From Pannonibacter tanglangensis (GTDB lineage: Bacteria; Pseudomonadota; Alphaproteobacteria; Rhizobiales; Stappiaceae), in the NCBI RefSeq assembly GCF_009915685.1, contig NZ_JAABLP010000001.1: a stretch of DNA of 64,000 bases; one strand, written 5' to 3'. Below are positions 1-7,338 of this stretch, piece after piece. Position 1 is the stretch's first letter; every line of letters begins with the position of its first letter. A program made the translations under genes and the position numbers. The notes under the pieces were generated by a model, which was given only the letters and a program-made list of their open reading frames with translations, did not search any database and was not told the origin of the DNA.

Positions 1-119
1 TCCTGCGCACGAAGGCGTCCGCCCCGATCGACTGGGACAGCCTCAAGGACCCCGCCCGGCACATGGGCGCCGCCGATGCGCTGATTGACCGGGCGCTGGA
101 GGCATTGCAGCGGGGGTGA
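1..119 (+). CDS. pcaB: 3-carboxy-cis,cis-muconate cycloisomerase, C-terminal fragment
   Basis: Only the last 38 codons lie in the window (frame starting at base 3, TGA at 117-119). The peptide ends in DPARHMGAADALIDRALEAL, which matches the C-terminus of PcaB-type enzymes of the fumarase/aspartase superfamily (typically LDPA-HYLG-DA-IDRAL). PcaB converts 3-carboxymuconate in the protocatechuate branch of the beta-ketoadipate pathway. Having pobA 0.8 kb downstream on the same strand supports this, since pobA makes protocatechuate. The identification rests on a short tail and on context; another fumarase-superfamily lyase is possible. Confidence 0.7.
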   Translation, partial: LRTKASAPIDWDSLKDPARHMGAADALIDRALEALQRG

Positions 120-193
120 ATTGGGGCTGGAGTTCGGCGTCCTTCTGTGAAGGCCTGAGCGTGGGGCTCGGCGAGAAGCACAGGGTTCAAACC

Positions 194-565
194 TCAATCG
201 GTCTCCGGACCAAACAAGCCGAGGCGCAGGAGGATGGTTTCGACGACGCCTTCGAGATTGTGTTCGACGTCGCGGGCGGAAAAGCGCCAGACCGTGAAGC
301 CTTGGGACGCGAGCCACTGGTCGCGGGTGGCGTCGTGGCGGGACGGACCGGGGGCTCCATGGCTGTCGCCGTCAATCTCGATGACAAGGCGATGGGACAA
401 GAGGGCGAAGTCGGCGATGTAGGGGCCGATGGGCGCTTGCCGGCGGACATGAAGGCCGTGGCCTTTCAGGCCGCGCAGATGCGGCCAGAGGGCGCGTTCC
501 TGAAGGGTCTGGTCGCGGCGCAGGTCCCTTGCCCGCTGCCGGGTCTGATCCGTGATCCGGCTCAT
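194..565 (-). CDS. DUF559 domain protein (predicted Vsr-like endonuclease fold)
   Basis: A 123-residue protein of the DUF559 family, which is distantly related to the very-short-patch-repair endonuclease fold. Visible family marks are the N-terminal arginine-rich helix (RARDLRRDQTLQERALW), the RRQAPIGPYIADFALLSHRL strand region, IEIDGDSHG with the acidic residues expected of the nuclease core, and the closing segment around GFTVWRFSARDVEHNLEGV. The ATG at 565 follows a GGGGAG motif. It sits between pcaB and pobA on the opposite strand, so it is an insertion into an aromatic-degradation locus. A second, similar DUF559 gene of the same length lies at 22783-23154. Cellular role is unknown. Confidence 0.8.
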   Translation of the reverse strand: MSRITDQTRQRARDLRRDQTLQERALWPHLRGLKGHGLHVRRQAPIGPYIADFALLSHRLVIEIDGDSHGAPGPSRHDATRDQWLASQGFTVWRFSARDVEHNLEGVVETILLRLGLFGPETD

Positions 566-742
566 CCGGCTCCCCTGCCCTTGCGACCGGCCATGTGACG
601 CGATCCAGTCTGCCGGACGCGATTGCCGCCGTCATCTGATCCACGTGAGCGGCCTCGCAGATTGAATCAGCCGGGTCACACCCAGATTCCGTTTCATTGG
701 ACAAGACCTTGTTTCCGCAACAGCTTTCGCGAGCTGATGTGG

Positions 743-792
743 TGAGTCCGTTGGCTGCGACACTGAGTCAGGGACTTCAGGAAATGAGTCAG
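743..792 (+). promoter_or_regulatory. Three TGAGTC repeats at exact 21-bp spacing
   Basis: TGAGTCCG begins at 743, TGAGTCAG at 764 and TGAGTCAG at 785, so each repeat starts exactly 21 bp after the last (two helical turns). Phased direct repeats with this period are typical of AraC-family binding sites. They lie 132-181 bp before the pobA start codon, and an AraC-type regulator gene is nearby at 2583-3464. The assignment to that regulator is inference. Confidence 0.5.
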
Positions 793-818
793 CAGCCGGG
801 CGGGGCATGGCTGGCAAA

Positions 819-849
819 ATCGTCCAATCGATTGCCCGGATCGTCCATT
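819..849 (+). promoter_or_regulatory. Pair of ATCGTCCAWT direct repeats, 21 bp apart
   Basis: ATCGTCCAAT at 819-828 and ATCGTCCATT at 840-849 are direct repeats whose starts are 21 bp apart. They sit 75-105 bp upstream of the pobA start codon. This is a plausible second AraC-type half-site pair or an activator site next to the promoter; no clear -10/-35 pair could be fixed. Confidence 0.5.
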
Positions 850-923
850 CAGGCAGGGCAGCGCATGGGAGAGAGTGGCCTTCACCGGCGGCGGAGGGGC
901 GGCCGGGAGAGGAGGAGATCCCC

Positions 924-2093
924 GTGCGGACGCAGGTCGTCATCATTGGAGCCGGGCCGTCGGGCCTGCTGCTGTCGCAGCTTCTGCATCTGAACGGCAT
1001 CGATTGCGTGGTGCTGGAGCGCAAGAGCGCCGACTATGTCCTGTCGCGCATCCGCGCCGGCGTGCTGGAACAGGGCATGGTGGACACGCTGGAACGCGCC
1101 GGACTGGGCCAGCGCATGCACGAGATCGGGCTGCCGCATGACGGCTTCCGCCTTGCCGTGGGCGAGACGGCGCTCAGGATCGACCTGAAGCGGCTGACCG
1201 GGCGCAGCGTCATGGTCTATGGCCAGACCGAGGTGACGCGGGACCTGATGCAGGCGCATGCGGCGCGGGGCGCACAGGTCATTTACGAGGCCGAGGCGGT
1301 GACGCCGCTCGACTTCGACGGCGACCAGCCGCGGGTGACCTATGTGCAGGACGGGGTGACGCGGGAGATCGCCTGCGACTTCATCTGCGGCTGCGACGGC
1401 TACCATGGCGTGGCACGGGCGAGCGTGCCCAGGGGGGCGATCACCGACTACGAGAAGGTCTATCCCTTCGGCTGGCTCGGCATCCTGGCGCATGTGCCGC
1501 CGGTGGACCACGAGCTGATCTATGCCAACCACCCGCGCGGTTTCGCGCTGGCCTCGATGCGCTCGCACAGCCTGTCGCGCTATTACATCCAGGTGCCGCT
1601 CGACACGCCGCTGGAGGCCTGGCCGGATGCGGCGATCTGGGACGAGCTGAAGCGCCGGCTGGGCGAGGAAGCGGCCGCGCGGATGACGACGGGACCGTCG
1701 ATCGAGAAGAGCATTGCCCCCTTGCGCAGCTTCGTCGCCGAACCGCTGCGCTTTGGCCGGCTGTTCCTGGCCGGGGACGCGGGCCATATCGTGCCGCCGA
1801 CGGGGGCGAAGGGGCTCAATCTGGCCGCCTCCGATATCCATTATCTCTCGGAAGGCCTGATCGAGGTCTACCACGAGAAATCGAGGGCCGGGATCGATGC
1901 CTATTCGGCGCGGGCGCTGGCGCGGATCTGGAAGGCGGAACGCTTCTCCTGGTGGATGACGCGGCTGTTGCACCGGTTTCCCGAGGAAGGCGCCTTCGAC
2001 GCGCGGATGCAGCAGGCGGAAATGGACTATCTCGCCGGATCGCAGGCGGCGCAGACGAGCCTTGCGGAGAACTACGCCGGATTGCCCTACTGA
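924..2093 (+). CDS. pobA: 4-hydroxybenzoate 3-monooxygenase
   Basis: Flavoprotein hydroxylase turning 4-hydroxybenzoate into protocatechuate with NADPH and O2, in the cytoplasm. The GTG start at 924 gives 389 residues, the usual PobA length, and follows GGAGGAG by 6 bp; an in-frame start further upstream at 807 would add a non-conserved tail. The N-terminal Rossmann motif is GAGPSG (about residues 9-14). The family signature RIRAGVLEQG follows, then CDGYHG (the NADPH/FAD 'DG' region), and the C-terminal FAD motif GDAGHIVPPTGAKGLNLA. With pcaB upstream this is part of the protocatechuate branch. Regulation by an AraC-type protein is suggested by the phased repeats upstream and the AraC gene downstream. 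Confidence 0.95.
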   Translation: MRTQVVIIGAGPSGLLLSQLLHLNGIDCVVLERKSADYVLSRIRAGVLEQGMVDTLERAGLGQRMHEIGLPHDGFRLAVGETALRIDLKRLTGRSVMVYGQTEVTRDLMQAHAARGAQVIYEAEAVTPLDFDGDQPRVTYVQDGVTREIACDFICGCDGYHGVARASVPRGAITDYEKVYPFGWLGILAHVPPVDHELIYANHPRGFALASMRSHSLSRYYIQVPLDTPLEAWPDAAIWDELKRRLGEEAAARMTTGPSIEKSIAPLRSFVAEPLRFGRLFLAGDAGHIVPPTGAKGLNLAASDIHYLSEGLIEVYHEKSRAGIDAYSARALARIWKAERFSWWMTRLLHRFPEEGAFDARMQQAEMDYLAGSQAAQTSLAENYAGLPY

Positions 2094-2440
2094 GCGGGGC
2101 CCTCCTGGGCAGAGTTGTCCGCAGCCGCCAGCCCAGCGCCCGGCTGCGGATCGCGGCCGACGGCGGGCAGCAGGGTGCCGACGACCGCAGCGGCCTCGGC
2201 GGTGATCCGGCGGTCGAAGGCAATCACGTCCTGCACCAGCCGCGTGCAAGGCTGGCAGAGTTCGCTGATCGGAACCAGACCGCCCGAGGTCTGCCGGGCT
2301 GCCGCCGGAGGCACGACATCCTCGGCCATGTCGGCAACCGCATCCGGATCCAGCCCGACCAGCCCGGCGACGAGCACCAGGTTGATCGCAGTCAGATACA
2401 GCCCGGCATAGCGGGGTGTCAGGGTCAAGAGACGGGGCAT
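2087..2440 (-). CDS. Hypothetical protein with one N-terminal membrane segment
   Basis: 117 residues, not recognised. Residues about 11-29 (YAGLYLTAINLVLVAGLVG) form one likely transmembrane helix or uncleaved signal anchor. The rest is alanine- and acid-rich with a CxxC (CQPC) at about residues 62-65. Its stop overlaps the pobA stop region by 7 bp in convergent orientation. It may be a small membrane-anchored protein, but it could be a chance reading frame, since the coding evidence is only length and composition. Confidence 0.4.
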   Translation of the reverse strand: MPRLLTLTPRYAGLYLTAINLVLVAGLVGLDPDAVADMAEDVVPPAAARQTSGGLVPISELCQPCTRLVQDVIAFDRRITAEAAAVVGTLLPAVGRDPQPGAGLAAADNSAQEGPAQ

Positions 2441-2582
2441 GCGGCACGGTCCGGTCGGTTCACAGCCAGGACCTCAGGATTAACGCAGGCAGGCGGCGAC
2501 ACCCACACCCTTAACGCGCCATTAACCCAAATTGTTAAAACATCGTTAATGTTGACGCGTGGTTACAGTCGGGCGCGGCGGA

Positions 2583-3464
2583 TCAGGCGGGGCCGTCGTC
2601 GCGGTGGCGGGCGCGGAAATCGGCCGGCGCCTCGCCGGTCTCCTTGCGGAAGACGCGGGAGAAATAGGCCGGATCCTCGAAGCCCAGCTCATAGGCGACC
2701 TGGGACACGCTGAGGCCGGAAAAGGCGAGCAGGCGGCGCGCCTCGATGATGAGGCGCTCGCGGACTGCCTGGGGCGCGGTGCGGCCGATGAACAGGCGGC
2801 AGTAGCGGTTGAGCCGCTGCACGGTGAGGCCCATGGCCTCGGCATAGGGCTCGGCGTTCCAGTCCTGGCGGTAGCGCTCCTCGACCAGCTGGCGAAAGCG
2901 GAACAGGGAAAAGCCGGGGGCGGCATCGGGAGCAACGGCGGCGCCTTCGCCGGGAAACAGCACCAGGAGCGTCAGGGCCACGAGCGGGCGGAACAGGGCG
3001 CGGCGGCGGCGGCCGGTATCGAATTCGGCCGCCATCTCGGCGCAGTAGAAGCCGAGGCGGGCGCCATCGGCCTCGGGATGGATCAGCGTGTTGCCGCTGG
3101 AGGTCAGCGCGCGCTGCTCGGCTTCCGAGCGGGTGGTGCCGCCGGAGACGAGATAATCCGGCGTGAAGGAGACCACATAGCCCTCGGTGTCGGGCTGGAA
3201 GCTCCAGCCATGCAGCGTGTGCGGCGGGGTAAAGCAGAGGCCGCCGGGGCGGATCTCGCGCTCGCCGCCCTCCTCCACCAGCCGCCCGCCGCCCCGCGTG
3301 ATGTGCAGCACCTGGGCCAGATGGGCGTGGGCATGGGGCTCGAGCTGCCAGCCGAGCGCCCGGGAGCGGGCGCGGATGGTCTCGATGTGGAAGAAGTCAA
3401 ACTCCGCCGCGCCCTCGGTCTCGCCGTAGAGGTGGTAGCTGGGAAGGGACGCGGGCGACGGCAT
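2583..3464 (-). CDS. AraC-family transcriptional regulator (PobR-like)
   Basis: 293-residue AraC/XylS regulator: an N-terminal cupin-like sensor (PHAHAHLAQVLHITRGGG near residue 45) followed by a C-terminal double helix-turn-helix. The second HTH reads SVSQVAYELGFEDPAYFSRV, the classic AraC signature. The ATG at 3464 was preferred over an in-frame start at 3530 because conserved sequence begins with MPSPASLPSYHLYGE. AraC-type PobR proteins are known to activate pobA in some bacteria. The nearby pobA and the phased repeats before it make that role likely here, although one small unknown gene lies between. Its own upstream neighbour, puuE, is in the same orientation 72 bp away. Confidence 0.85.
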   Translation of the reverse strand: MPSPASLPSYHLYGETEGAAEFDFFHIETIRARSRALGWQLEPHAHAHLAQVLHITRGGGRLVEEGGEREIRPGGLCFTPPHTLHGWSFQPDTEGYVVSFTPDYLVSGGTTRSEAEQRALTSSGNTLIHPEADGARLGFYCAEMAAEFDTGRRRRALFRPLVALTLLVLFPGEGAAVAPDAAPGFSLFRFRQLVEERYRQDWNAEPYAEAMGLTVQRLNRYCRLFIGRTAPQAVRERLIIEARRLLAFSGLSVSQVAYELGFEDPAYFSRVFRKETGEAPADFRARHRDDGPA

Positions 3465-3536
3465 GGCGGGCTCAGGGTTTGGAGGATATGGGCCGGGCGA
3501 TCCGGCATGAACCGCCCAAAGCCCCATCAAGTGCCC

Positions 3537-4466
3537 TCACCCGGCGGAGTGGTGGGCGTGCCAGTGCCAGGCGATGTCGATGCGGCGGGTGAGCCAGACC
3601 TTGTCGTGGCCGGCGACATAGTCGAGGAAGCGGGCGAGCGCGGCCGCCCGGCCCGGACGTCCGACGAGGCGGCAATGCAGGCCGATCGACATCATCTTCG
3701 GGCTGCCCTCCTCGCCTTCGCGGTAGAGCGTGTCGAAGCTGTCCTTGAGATAGTCGAAGAAGTGGTCGCCGGTGTTGAAGCCCTGGGGCGTGGCGAAGCG
3801 CATGTCGTTGGCGTCGAGCGTGTAGGGAATGACCAGATGCGGCCCGTTCGGGCCCTCGACCCAATAGGGCAGATCGTCGGCGTAGCTGTCGCTGTCATAG
3901 AGGAAACCGCCGGTTTCCATGACGAGGCGGCGGGTGTTCATGGAGCAGCGGCCGGTGTACCAGCCCATCGGGCGTGAGCCGGTCACCTCCTCATGCAGGC
4001 GGATGGCCTCGAGGATCTGGGCGCGCTCCACCTCCTCCGGCATGTCGGCGTGCTCGATCCACTTGAGGCCGTGCGAGGCGATTTCCCAGTCGGCCTCCTT
4101 CATGGCCGCGACCACGTCCGGATTGCGGGCGAGCGCGGTGGCGACGCCATAGACGGTGACGGGGATGTTGCGGCTGGTGAACAGGCGCCACAGCCGCCAG
4201 AAGCCTGCACGCGAGCCGTATTCGTAGATGGATTCCATGTTCCAGTGGCGCTTGCCCGGCCAGGGCTGCGCCCCGACGATCTCGGACAGGAAGGCCTCGG
4301 AGGCCGGATCGCCGTGCAGGATGTTGTTCTCGCCGCCTTCCTCGTAGTTCACGACAAATTGCACGGCGACGTTGGCCTCCCCCGGCCAGCGCGGATGCGG
4401 CGGGGTGCGGCCGTAGCCGCGCATGTCGCGCGGGTAGGACGGGTCACGCGGGTTTGAAGCGTCCAT
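3537..4466 (-). CDS. puuE: Allantoinase PuuE / polysaccharide-deacetylase-fold hydrolase
   Basis: 309 residues of the NodB/polysaccharide deacetylase fold in the variant used by cofactor-poor allantoinases (PuuE), which open the allantoin ring in purine catabolism. Typical PuuE text is RDMRGYGRTPPHPRWPG near the start, NYEEGGENN, the E-Y-GSRAGFWR segment, IASHGLKWIEH, GWYTGRCS and LYDSDSYADDLPYW. The ATG at 4466 is preceded by AGAAGGA at good spacing; a TTG at 4487 is also in frame. No other ureide genes are visible, so the exact substrate (allantoin versus another cyclic amide) is inferred from family similarity. Confidence 0.85.
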   Translation of the reverse strand: MDASNPRDPSYPRDMRGYGRTPPHPRWPGEANVAVQFVVNYEEGGENNILHGDPASEAFLSEIVGAQPWPGKRHWNMESIYEYGSRAGFWRLWRLFTSRNIPVTVYGVATALARNPDVVAAMKEADWEIASHGLKWIEHADMPEEVERAQILEAIRLHEEVTGSRPMGWYTGRCSMNTRRLVMETGGFLYDSDSYADDLPYWVEGPNGPHLVIPYTLDANDMRFATPQGFNTGDHFFDYLKDSFDTLYREGEEGSPKMMSIGLHCRLVGRPGRAAALARFLDYVAGHDKVWLTRRIDIAWHWHAHHSAG

Positions 4467-4586
4467 GCACCTGAATTCCTTCTGCAAATTCAGGCTATGG
4501 AACCTGACCCGCGCCGCTTTGGCAAGCCGCAGTTGCGCGGGGACAGGATGCGGCGGGCCCCTGGACGATCAGGCCCGCAGGCCGGC

Positions 4587-4958
4587 TCAGTCGCGCGGCA
4601 GGACCTGACGGCGGGCGGTGCGGGCCTCGACGCGGATCGGGACCAGCGCCGCATCCGCGCGGTCGCGGCGGCCGCTGCCGTCCTCGTCGTCGCCGGAAAC
4701 CAGCATGATCGCGCTGCCCATGACGGCGGAGCCGAGGGTGATGACCAGACCGAAGGCCAGCAGCACCAGCGGCACAACGGGCTCGTCGGCGGTGGCGATC
4801 AGGTCGTAGAGCCCGGCGGTGTTGGTCAGGAGCAGGCCGGCGAACACCAGCATGGCGATGGCACAGCCAAGGACACCGTTGATGGTCAGCAGGCGGAACA
4901 GCGGGTCTTGCGGAAGAAACCGGTCGGCAAGGGCACGCAGGAACGGCAGGTCTGTCAT
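4587..4958 (-). CDS. Small two-helix membrane protein of unknown function
   Basis: 123 residues starting at the ATG at 4958, which follows GAGGTCCCCC. There are two clear transmembrane segments, roughly residues 26-47 (INGVLGCAIAMLVFAGLLL) and 61-86 (VPLVLLAFGLVITLGSAVMG). The cytoplasmic tail is charged, with the acidic stretch GDDEDGSG and a basic end. No family name recognised. It stands alone, and a regulator gene follows only after a 678-bp gap. Confidence 0.6.
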   Translation of the reverse strand: MTDLPFLRALADRFLPQDPLFRLLTINGVLGCAIAMLVFAGLLLTNTAGLYDLIATADEPVVPLVLLAFGLVITLGSAVMGSAIMLVSGDDEDGSGRRDRADAALVPIRVEARTARRQVLPRD

Positions 4959-5636
4959 GGGGGACCTCCAGATCGGATCTGGTTGCACAGCTGGAGCACC
5001 GGTGGACCGGCGTCCGGTTTGTTGTTCTCGCACCCCGGAGGATCAGGGACGGCGCCGGATGTCGGCCGGCGCCGGATCGCTCAGCCAGCGAAGCACTTCG
5101 CCAGCATGCGACAGCCTTCGCCCGGCCGCAATGGCCAAAAAGACGGAGCCGGCGCGGTGATCCACCGCAGGCACTCCGGGCCGGTTGCCACGCTGACGCA
5201 AACCCGCATCACCCTTACGTCAATTGCCAGCCTATATTGAAGTGATATATATCGATCCGATATGTCGTGGCGGACGTAGAGGCCAGCAAGCCGGAAAGGG
5301 ACCCGGGTTGAGGGCGAGATAAGCCGGGCGATCCGGACGTCAAGAGCGAACCTGCTCCCGGCACGGGGCTGACGCAGGTGCGCTCCGGCGGACAGGTCCA
5401 GTCGGCCGGCAGGTGCGTATTGCGGCGCAAAACAGCGTGCCCCTGCCGGTCCGGTCGATGGAAGACGCGAGCGGCTGCCGGATCGGGGTCCGGCGCACCG
5501 CGACGCCGAGCATCGGCCGGCTGCCGGCTGGCCATCGGGAAGACTGCCGGGCGCCGCGAGGCGGCCGGACCTTCAAGGACCAGACCCGGCGGACAGGTGT
5601 CCGCCGGATCAAGACAAACGGGGCACCACTGGAACC
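4959..5636. other. 678-bp gap upstream of the padR-RND operon
   Basis: No convincing gene. The frames open here (for example 5215-5535 on the minus strand) have arginine/proline-rich, low-complexity products. The notable parts are a small perfect hairpin GCGAAG-CA-CTTCGC at 5088-5101 and an AT-rich spot at 5231-5265 with the palindrome listed next. The remaining about 370 bp before padR would be a long leader if transcription starts near the palindrome. Confidence 0.6.
5249..5263. promoter_or_regulatory. Perfect palindrome ATATCG-ATC-CGATAT, candidate PadR operator
   Basis: Six-base arms with a 3-bp centre inside the only AT-rich patch of the gap; GATATATATC at 5244-5253 overlaps it. PadR-family repressors commonly bind short palindromes in the promoter of the gene cluster they control, and padR-RND lies downstream. 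The 370-bp distance to padR is a weakness. Confidence 0.4.
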
Positions 5637-6194
5637 ATGAGCGTGCGCAGACTTTGCCTGGCCATCCTGAACTTCGGTGACGCCACCGGGTACGAGATCC
5701 GCAAGGCCTCGACGGAAGGCGAGTTCAGCTATTTCGAGGAGGCGAGCTTCGGCTCGATCTACCCGACGCTGGCGCGTCTGGAGGCGGAGGGGCTTGTCAC
5801 GGTCCGGCTCGACCCGCAGGACGGCAAGCCGGCGCGCAAGGTCTATTCGCTGACGCAGGCGGGACGGCAGGAGCTGAAGTCCCTGCTCAGCGAGCCGCTG
5901 GCCAAGGACACCTTCCGCTCGCCCTTCCTGCTCGTCGCCATGTGCGCCGACCTGGTCGGCGGGGCGGTCGTGCGGCGGGCCATCGACCGGCACATGGACC
6001 AGATCCGGACGGAAATAGCCCAGCTCAAGGAGATGACGGCCGACTGCGACCACCCGGCCACGCTCTGGACGATCAAGTGCGGCATCACCTGCATGGAACA
6101 GAACCTCGCCTACCTGGAAGGCAACCGGGCCGCGCTGGAGCGCATGGCCGATGCCGGTCCGGTCTGTGCGGGGGCCGGTGAAGCCGCGGAATGA
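5637..6194 (+). CDS. PadR-family transcriptional regulator
   Basis: 185 residues. The N-terminal winged helix is of the PadR type: YEIRKASTEGEFSYFEEASF, then GSIYPTLARLEAEGLV (recognition helix) and the wing KPARKVYSLTQAGRQEL. A C-terminal helical Vir_act_alpha_C-like domain follows (DQIRTEIAQLKEM and later). It is the first gene of an operon with the membrane-fusion protein and RND pump that start within 40 bp of its stop. By analogy with other PadR-pump operons it probably represses the operon until an effector binds. Confidence 0.9.
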   Translation: MSVRRLCLAILNFGDATGYEIRKASTEGEFSYFEEASFGSIYPTLARLEAEGLVTVRLDPQDGKPARKVYSLTQAGRQELKSLLSEPLAKDTFRSPFLLVAMCADLVGGAVVRRAIDRHMDQIRTEIAQLKEMTADCDHPATLWTIKCGITCMEQNLAYLEGNRAALERMADAGPVCAGAGEAAE

Positions 6195-6234
6195 CACCCT
6201 TATCCCTTTTGACCCGCATTTCGGAGTGCAGGTG

Positions 6235-7338
6235 ATGCAAGTGAAGATGTCCTATGTGCTCGCGGCGATGATTGCCGGCGGCGTGGGCTTCTGGATGTGG
6301 AGCGGAACCGTCGTCGTCGGCGGCCGCGCCGATGCCGAGAACGCCACCCCGCCGCCCGCCCAGCGACAGGAAAGCCAGATGGCCGCAGCCTTCCGGGTGA
6401 GCGTGCGCGACATGGTCGCCGTCGACCGCACGTCGACGCTCGAGATCCGCGGGATCACCGAGGCGGAGGCCAAGGTCACCGTCCGGGCCGAAACCAACGG
6501 CCGGATGCTCGAACGACCGGCCCGCGAAGGCGCCCGGATCGCGGCCGGCGACGTGATGTGCGTGCTGGACAGCGGTTCGCGCGAGGCCCGCGTGCTGGAA
6601 GCGAAGGCCCAGCTCGCCCAGGCCAAGGTCGACTTCGACGCGGCCAGCCAGCTCAGCACCAAGGGCTTTGCGGCCGAAAACCGGGTTGCGGCCCTGCGCG
6701 CTGCACTCGATGCCGCCTCGGCCCGGCTTGAGGAAGCCAAGATCGAACTCGACCGCACCGTGATCCGCGCACCCGTCAGCGGCATCGTCGAAAGCCCGAT
6801 GGCCAAGGTGGGCGACCATCTGGCGATCGGTGCGGCCTGCGGCACCATCGTCGATGCGGACCCGATGATCGCCGTCGGCCAGGTCTCGGAGCTGAATGTC
6901 GGCCTGATCCGGGCCGGCATGGCTGCCCAGGTGGAGCTGATCACCGGACAGTCGGCCTCCGGCACGGTGCGCTATGTCGCCCCTGCGGCCGACCCCAACA
7001 CCCGCACCTTCCGCGTCGAGATCGAGATCCCGAACGCCGACGGTCAGGCCAAGGACGGAACCACCGCGGTCACCCGCCTGCCGCTGCAGGCAACGAAGGC
7101 GCACAAGGTGTCGCCGGCGATCCTGACGCTGGATGATGCGGGCCGCGTCGGCGTGCGCACGGTCGACGCCAGCAACAAGGCCCGGTTCATGCCGGTCACC
7201 GTGCTGGGCGGGGAGGCCGACGGCGTGTGGATCGGCGGCCTGCCGGACACCGCGCGCGTGATCGTTGTCGGGCAGGACTACGTGAGTGACGGCCAGCTCG
7301 TGGAGCCGGTGGTCGAAGTGGCGGAGGCCGCACAATGA
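6235..7338 (+). CDS. RND efflux periplasmic adaptor (membrane fusion protein)
   Basis: 367 residues from the ATG at 6235, which follows GGAG at 6223-6226; a GTG three bases earlier is also possible. There is an N-terminal membrane anchor (about residues 6-22, YVLAAMIAGGVGFWMW). The barrel-sandwich/lipoyl half begins at VRAETNGRMLERPAREGARI, a coiled-coil hairpin is rich in alanine (KAQLAQAKVDFDAASQL), and the second lipoyl half is ELDRTVIRAPVSGIVE. Beta-barrel and membrane-proximal domains follow. It would link the inner-membrane pump to an outer-membrane channel, which is not in the window. Its stop overlaps the pump start (ATGA at 7335-7338), indicating translational coupling. Confidence 0.92.
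   Translation: MQVKMSYVLAAMIAGGVGFWMWSGTVVVGGRADAENATPPPAQRQESQMAAAFRVSVRDMVAVDRTSTLEIRGITEAEAKVTVRAETNGRMLERPAREGARIAAGDVMCVLDSGSREARVLEAKAQLAQAKVDFDAASQLSTKGFAAENRVAALRAALDAASARLEEAKIELDRTVIRAPVSGIVESPMAKVGDHLAIGAACGTIVDADPMIAVGQVSELNVGLIRAGMAAQVELITGQSASGTVRYVAPAADPNTRTFRVEIEIPNADGQAKDGTTAVTRLPLQATKAHKVSPAILTLDDAGRVGVRTVDASNKARFMPVTVLGGEADGVWIGGLPDTARVIVVGQDYVSDGQLVEPVVEVAEAAQ

Larger units (their letters stand above)
566..923. other. Intergenic region upstream of pobA
   Basis: I see no credible gene here. The region holds two sets of 21-bp-phased direct repeats, listed separately, and the ribosome binding site of pobA (GGAGGAG at 911-917). Confidence 0.6.

Noticed and set aside
5215..5535. 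106-residue minus-strand frame upstream of padR
   Set aside because: Low-complexity Arg/Pro/Ser product that overlaps the likely operator; no coding support.
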